This document shows, piece by piece, positions 62,149 to 64,000 of a DNA stretch of 64,000 bases. The stretch comes from Tessaracoccus lapidicaptus (GTDB lineage: Bacteria > Actinomycetota > Actinomycetes > Propionibacteriales > Propionibacteriaceae): contig NZ_MBQD01000020.1 in assembly GCF_001693815.1 (NCBI RefSeq), positions 62,001 to 126,000 of the forward strand, read 5' to 3'. Positions within the stretch are counted from its first letter, which is position 1. Each line of letters begins with the position of its first letter. The position numbers and the translations under genes are program-made. The notes under the pieces were generated by a model. The model was given only the letters and a program-made list of their open reading frames with translations, made no database searches and had not been told where the DNA came from.

Positions 62149-63165
62149 ATGAAGAAGGCGACGCTCGCGAGCCTGGCCGCGGAACTGAAGGTGTCCCGGC
62201 AGACCATCTCGAACGTCATCAACTTCCCGGACCGGGTGCGCGCGGAGACCCGCGCCCGCGTCGAAGCCGCCATCCAGCGCTCGGGGTACCGACCCTCGGC
62301 GGCGGCGAGGGCGTTGCGCAACCAGCGCGCCATGGCCATCGGCGTCCGCCTCAGCCCACCCCGCAACGGGATCTCGGGATCGTTCATGGACGCCTTCCTC
62401 CGCGAGATCGTGACGGCGGCGGACGCCCGCGGTTACCGCGTGGTCGTCTTCCCGGCGACGTCGCGGTCGGACGAGGTGGAGCGGCTCCTCGAGCTGCGGG
62501 GGAGCCTCGCGATCGATGGGGGCGTCCTCACCGACACGTGGACCGACGACGACCGGCCGGAGCGGCTCGGTGAGGCTGGGGTGCCGTTCGTCTCCTTCGG
62601 GCGGCCCTGGGGGAGCGCGGACCACGGCGCCTGGGTCGACGTCGATGGCCGCGCGGGCGCTGCGGCGGCGGCCCGCTTCCTCCGCGACGCCGGGCACGAG
62701 CGGATCGGATTCCTGGGCTGGTCGGACGGGTCGCCCGTCGGTGCGGACCGCCGCGCCGGCTGGGCGGACGAGCTGGGGCTCACGGACGACGACGCCACAG
62801 CGCTGACCGTCGAGGGACCGGACACCGCTGAGGCCGGGGCCTCAGGGATGGCGCGCCTCATCGACGGCGGCGCCACGGCGGCCGTGTGCGCCTCGGACAG
62901 CCTGGCGCTCGGCGCAGAGACCCTCCGGCGGGAGCGCGGGCTGGCCGGCCCGGCCGTGGTCGGTTTCGACGACACCGCCGTCGCGCGGTCCATGGACCTG
63001 ACCAGCGTGCGGCAACCCGTCGAGGAGGTCGCCCGCACCGCGCTCGACCTGCTGCTCGAGCGGCTCGCCGACCCGGGTGTGACGCTGCAGGGCAGGCTGG
63101 TCGAACCGGTGCTGGAGGTGAGAGGTCAGTCCATGTCGGGCACGCGGTCGCGCGCGTCCGTGTAG
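62149..63165 (+). CDS. LacI family transcriptional regulator
   Basis: The 338-residue repressor has an N-terminal helix-turn-helix (about 5-25: TLASLAAELKVSRQTISNVI), the hinge helix PSAAARALRNQ (about 48-58), and a periplasmic-binding-protein-like sensor domain ending VRQPVEEVARTALDLLLERL. The ligand is probably a sugar but cannot be specified. GGAGGG precedes ATG 62149. No transport or sugar genes lie within view, and the nearest candidate target is itself or the upstream reductase. Its 3' end overlaps the convergent membrane-protein gene by 40 bp. Confidence 0.88.
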   Translation: MKKATLASLAAELKVSRQTISNVINFPDRVRAETRARVEAAIQRSGYRPSAAARALRNQRAMAIGVRLSPPRNGISGSFMDAFLREIVTAADARGYRVVVFPATSRSDEVERLLELRGSLAIDGGVLTDTWTDDDRPERLGEAGVPFVSFGRPWGSADHGAWVDVDGRAGAAAAARFLRDAGHERIGFLGWSDGSPVGADRRAGWADELGLTDDDATALTVEGPDTAEAGASGMARLIDGGATAAVCASDSLALGAETLRRERGLAGPAVVGFDDTAVARSMDLTSVRQPVEEVARTALDLLLERLADPGVTLQGRLVEPVLEVRGQSMSGTRSRASV

Positions 63166-64000
63166 TCCTCCCCGCACAGCTCCATCAGGTCGACCAGCAT
63201 GGAGCGGGCCTGCGCGAGGATGACGGTGGGCGAGAGCCTCGGCAGGATCGGGATGTGAGCCGACCGCTCGCCGAGTTCTCTGAGCATGCCCAGCTTCGCC
63301 GTCGGCAGCCGACGGGCGAACAGCTCGGCGGCGCACTCGTCGATGGCCTGCGCGAGCCCCGTCAGGAGCTCCAGGTACTCCTCCGGCACCTGCTCGTCGC
63401 GCCAGGTGGCGACGGCGGCCCGGCGCGCGAGGACGCGCAGGTTGCGGATGAACCGGTCCAGAGGGACGACGAGATCCGCGACCTGGAACGCCTCCTCCCG
63501 GTGCCGCCGGAGGAACGGCGAGGTCCGCACCACGGCCGTGCCCTCGGCGGTGGCGGTCAGGAGCTTCGACATCTCCTGTTCCGTCGCCCGGGCCCGCTGC
63601 AGGATCTGTTCGGTCTCCTCCTCGTCGCCGCGACGCAGCGCCTCCACCATCGCCCGGACGGAGAAGGCGGCCTCGTGCAGCACCTTGGCGGCGATCAGGC
63701 GGGGGCGGGTGATCGGCGACGTGGGGGCCACCGTCGCGAACACCAGCGCGACGGCGCAGCCCACGAGGGCGTCCTGCCAGCGCGAGACGCCTGCGTCGAC
63801 GCCCGGCAGCACGGTCAGGACGGCGGCCGCCTGCACGGCGGACTGCGTCACCATGAGCGTGCGCGCCCCGAGCCAGGTGGTCAGGGACATCGCGACAGCA
63901 ACAACCAGCACGATCTGCCAGACCCCGGTGCCGAACATCGCCACGAACAGGTCGCCCAGGAAGACGCCCACGGTCACTCCGACGGCCACCTCGACCACCC
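63126..64000 (-). CDS. FUSC family membrane protein (partial, N-terminus outside the window)
   Basis: The visible 290 or so residues start within membrane helices (VEVAVGVTVGVFLGDLFVAMFG, as separate parts; WQIVLVVAVAMSLTTWLGARTL) and continue into a long cytoplasmic helical region. They resemble FUSC/aromatic acid exporter proteins such as YeeA. The open frame reaches the window edge, so the GTG near 63998 is probably internal. Substrate is unknown. Confidence 0.7.
   Translation of the reverse strand, partial: VVEVAVGVTVGVFLGDLFVAMFGTGVWQIVLVVAVAMSLTTWLGARTLMVTQSAVQAAAVLTVLPGVDAGVSRWQDALVGCAVALVFATVAPTSPITRPRLIAAKVLHEAAFSVRAMVEALRRGDEEETEQILQRARATEQEMSKLLTATAEGTAVVRTSPFLRRHREEAFQVADLVVPLDRFIRNLRVLARRAAVATWRDEQVPEEYLELLTGLAQAIDECAAELFARRLPTAKLGMLRELGERSAHIPILPRLSPTVILAQARSMLVDLMELCGEDYTDARDRVPDMD

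Overview
The window is high-GC, gene-dense DNA from an actinomycete. The signs are a SigA/SigB pair of group 1/2 sigma factors, a UvrD2-type helicase with a C-terminal HRDC domain, the conserved run uvrD2 - DUF5679 - zinc-dependent metalloprotease family - PDZ/Lon protease - PPA1309 family - UPF0182 (as in Mycobacterium Rv3193c-Rv3198c), actinobacterial RecBCD, and many starts that look leaderless. Propionibacteriales is my guess for the order; the sequence alone does not settle it.

Layout. 1-33 kb is ordinary chromosome: a pyridoxamine-oxidase-like protein, a tandem universal stress protein, hrpA, a TesB thioesterase, divergent sigB and sigA, a carboxylate-amine ligase coupled to a glutamine amidotransferase, an aromatic/aspartate aminotransferase, recDBC (minus strand), uvrD2, the conserved actinobacterial run to UPF0182, a pair of M16 peptidases, a DUF1349 protein and an aldo/keto reductase. 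At 33.06 kb lies an initiator tRNA-Met (CAU).

33.1-58.66 kb is a cobalamin island. It starts in the 3' half of the tRNA-fMet gene and ends at a 35-bp near-copy of that 3' half (32 of 35 identical), followed directly by a strong intrinsic terminator. I infer insertion at the tRNA, although no integrase is visible. The island encodes nearly all of the oxygen-dependent (late cobalt insertion) corrin pathway: CobA, CobI-CobJ fusion, a short CobG, CobM, CobF, CobK, CobL, CobH, CobB, CobN with a ChlI/ChlD-type partner, CobO, CobQ, CobC/CobD, CobU, CobS, CobT, BluB, an alpha-ribazole-phosphatase-like enzyme and the cobalt transporter CbtBA. Genes lie in overlapping (ATGA/GTGA) operons, four of them headed by cobalamin riboswitches: cobG-bluB, chlID-cobD, cbtBA and cobN-ferredoxin.

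Several steps look damaged. cobT has lost about 70 internal codons and its frame, the cobB-cobC fusion is frameshifted, CobQ has Glu in place of the P-loop Lys, and CobG lacks a recognisable 4Fe-4S motif. These may be real decay of a transferred pathway, or in part assembly errors. The right edge (57.9-58.6 kb) holds no intact gene, only what looks like a decayed LysE-type exporter.

58.7-64 kb returns to chromosome: an alpha/beta hydrolase, a baeRF-like protein, a small cysteine-rich protein, a second aldo/keto reductase, a LacI-family regulator with a palindromic candidate operator, and the C-terminal part of an FUSC-type membrane protein cut by the window edge.
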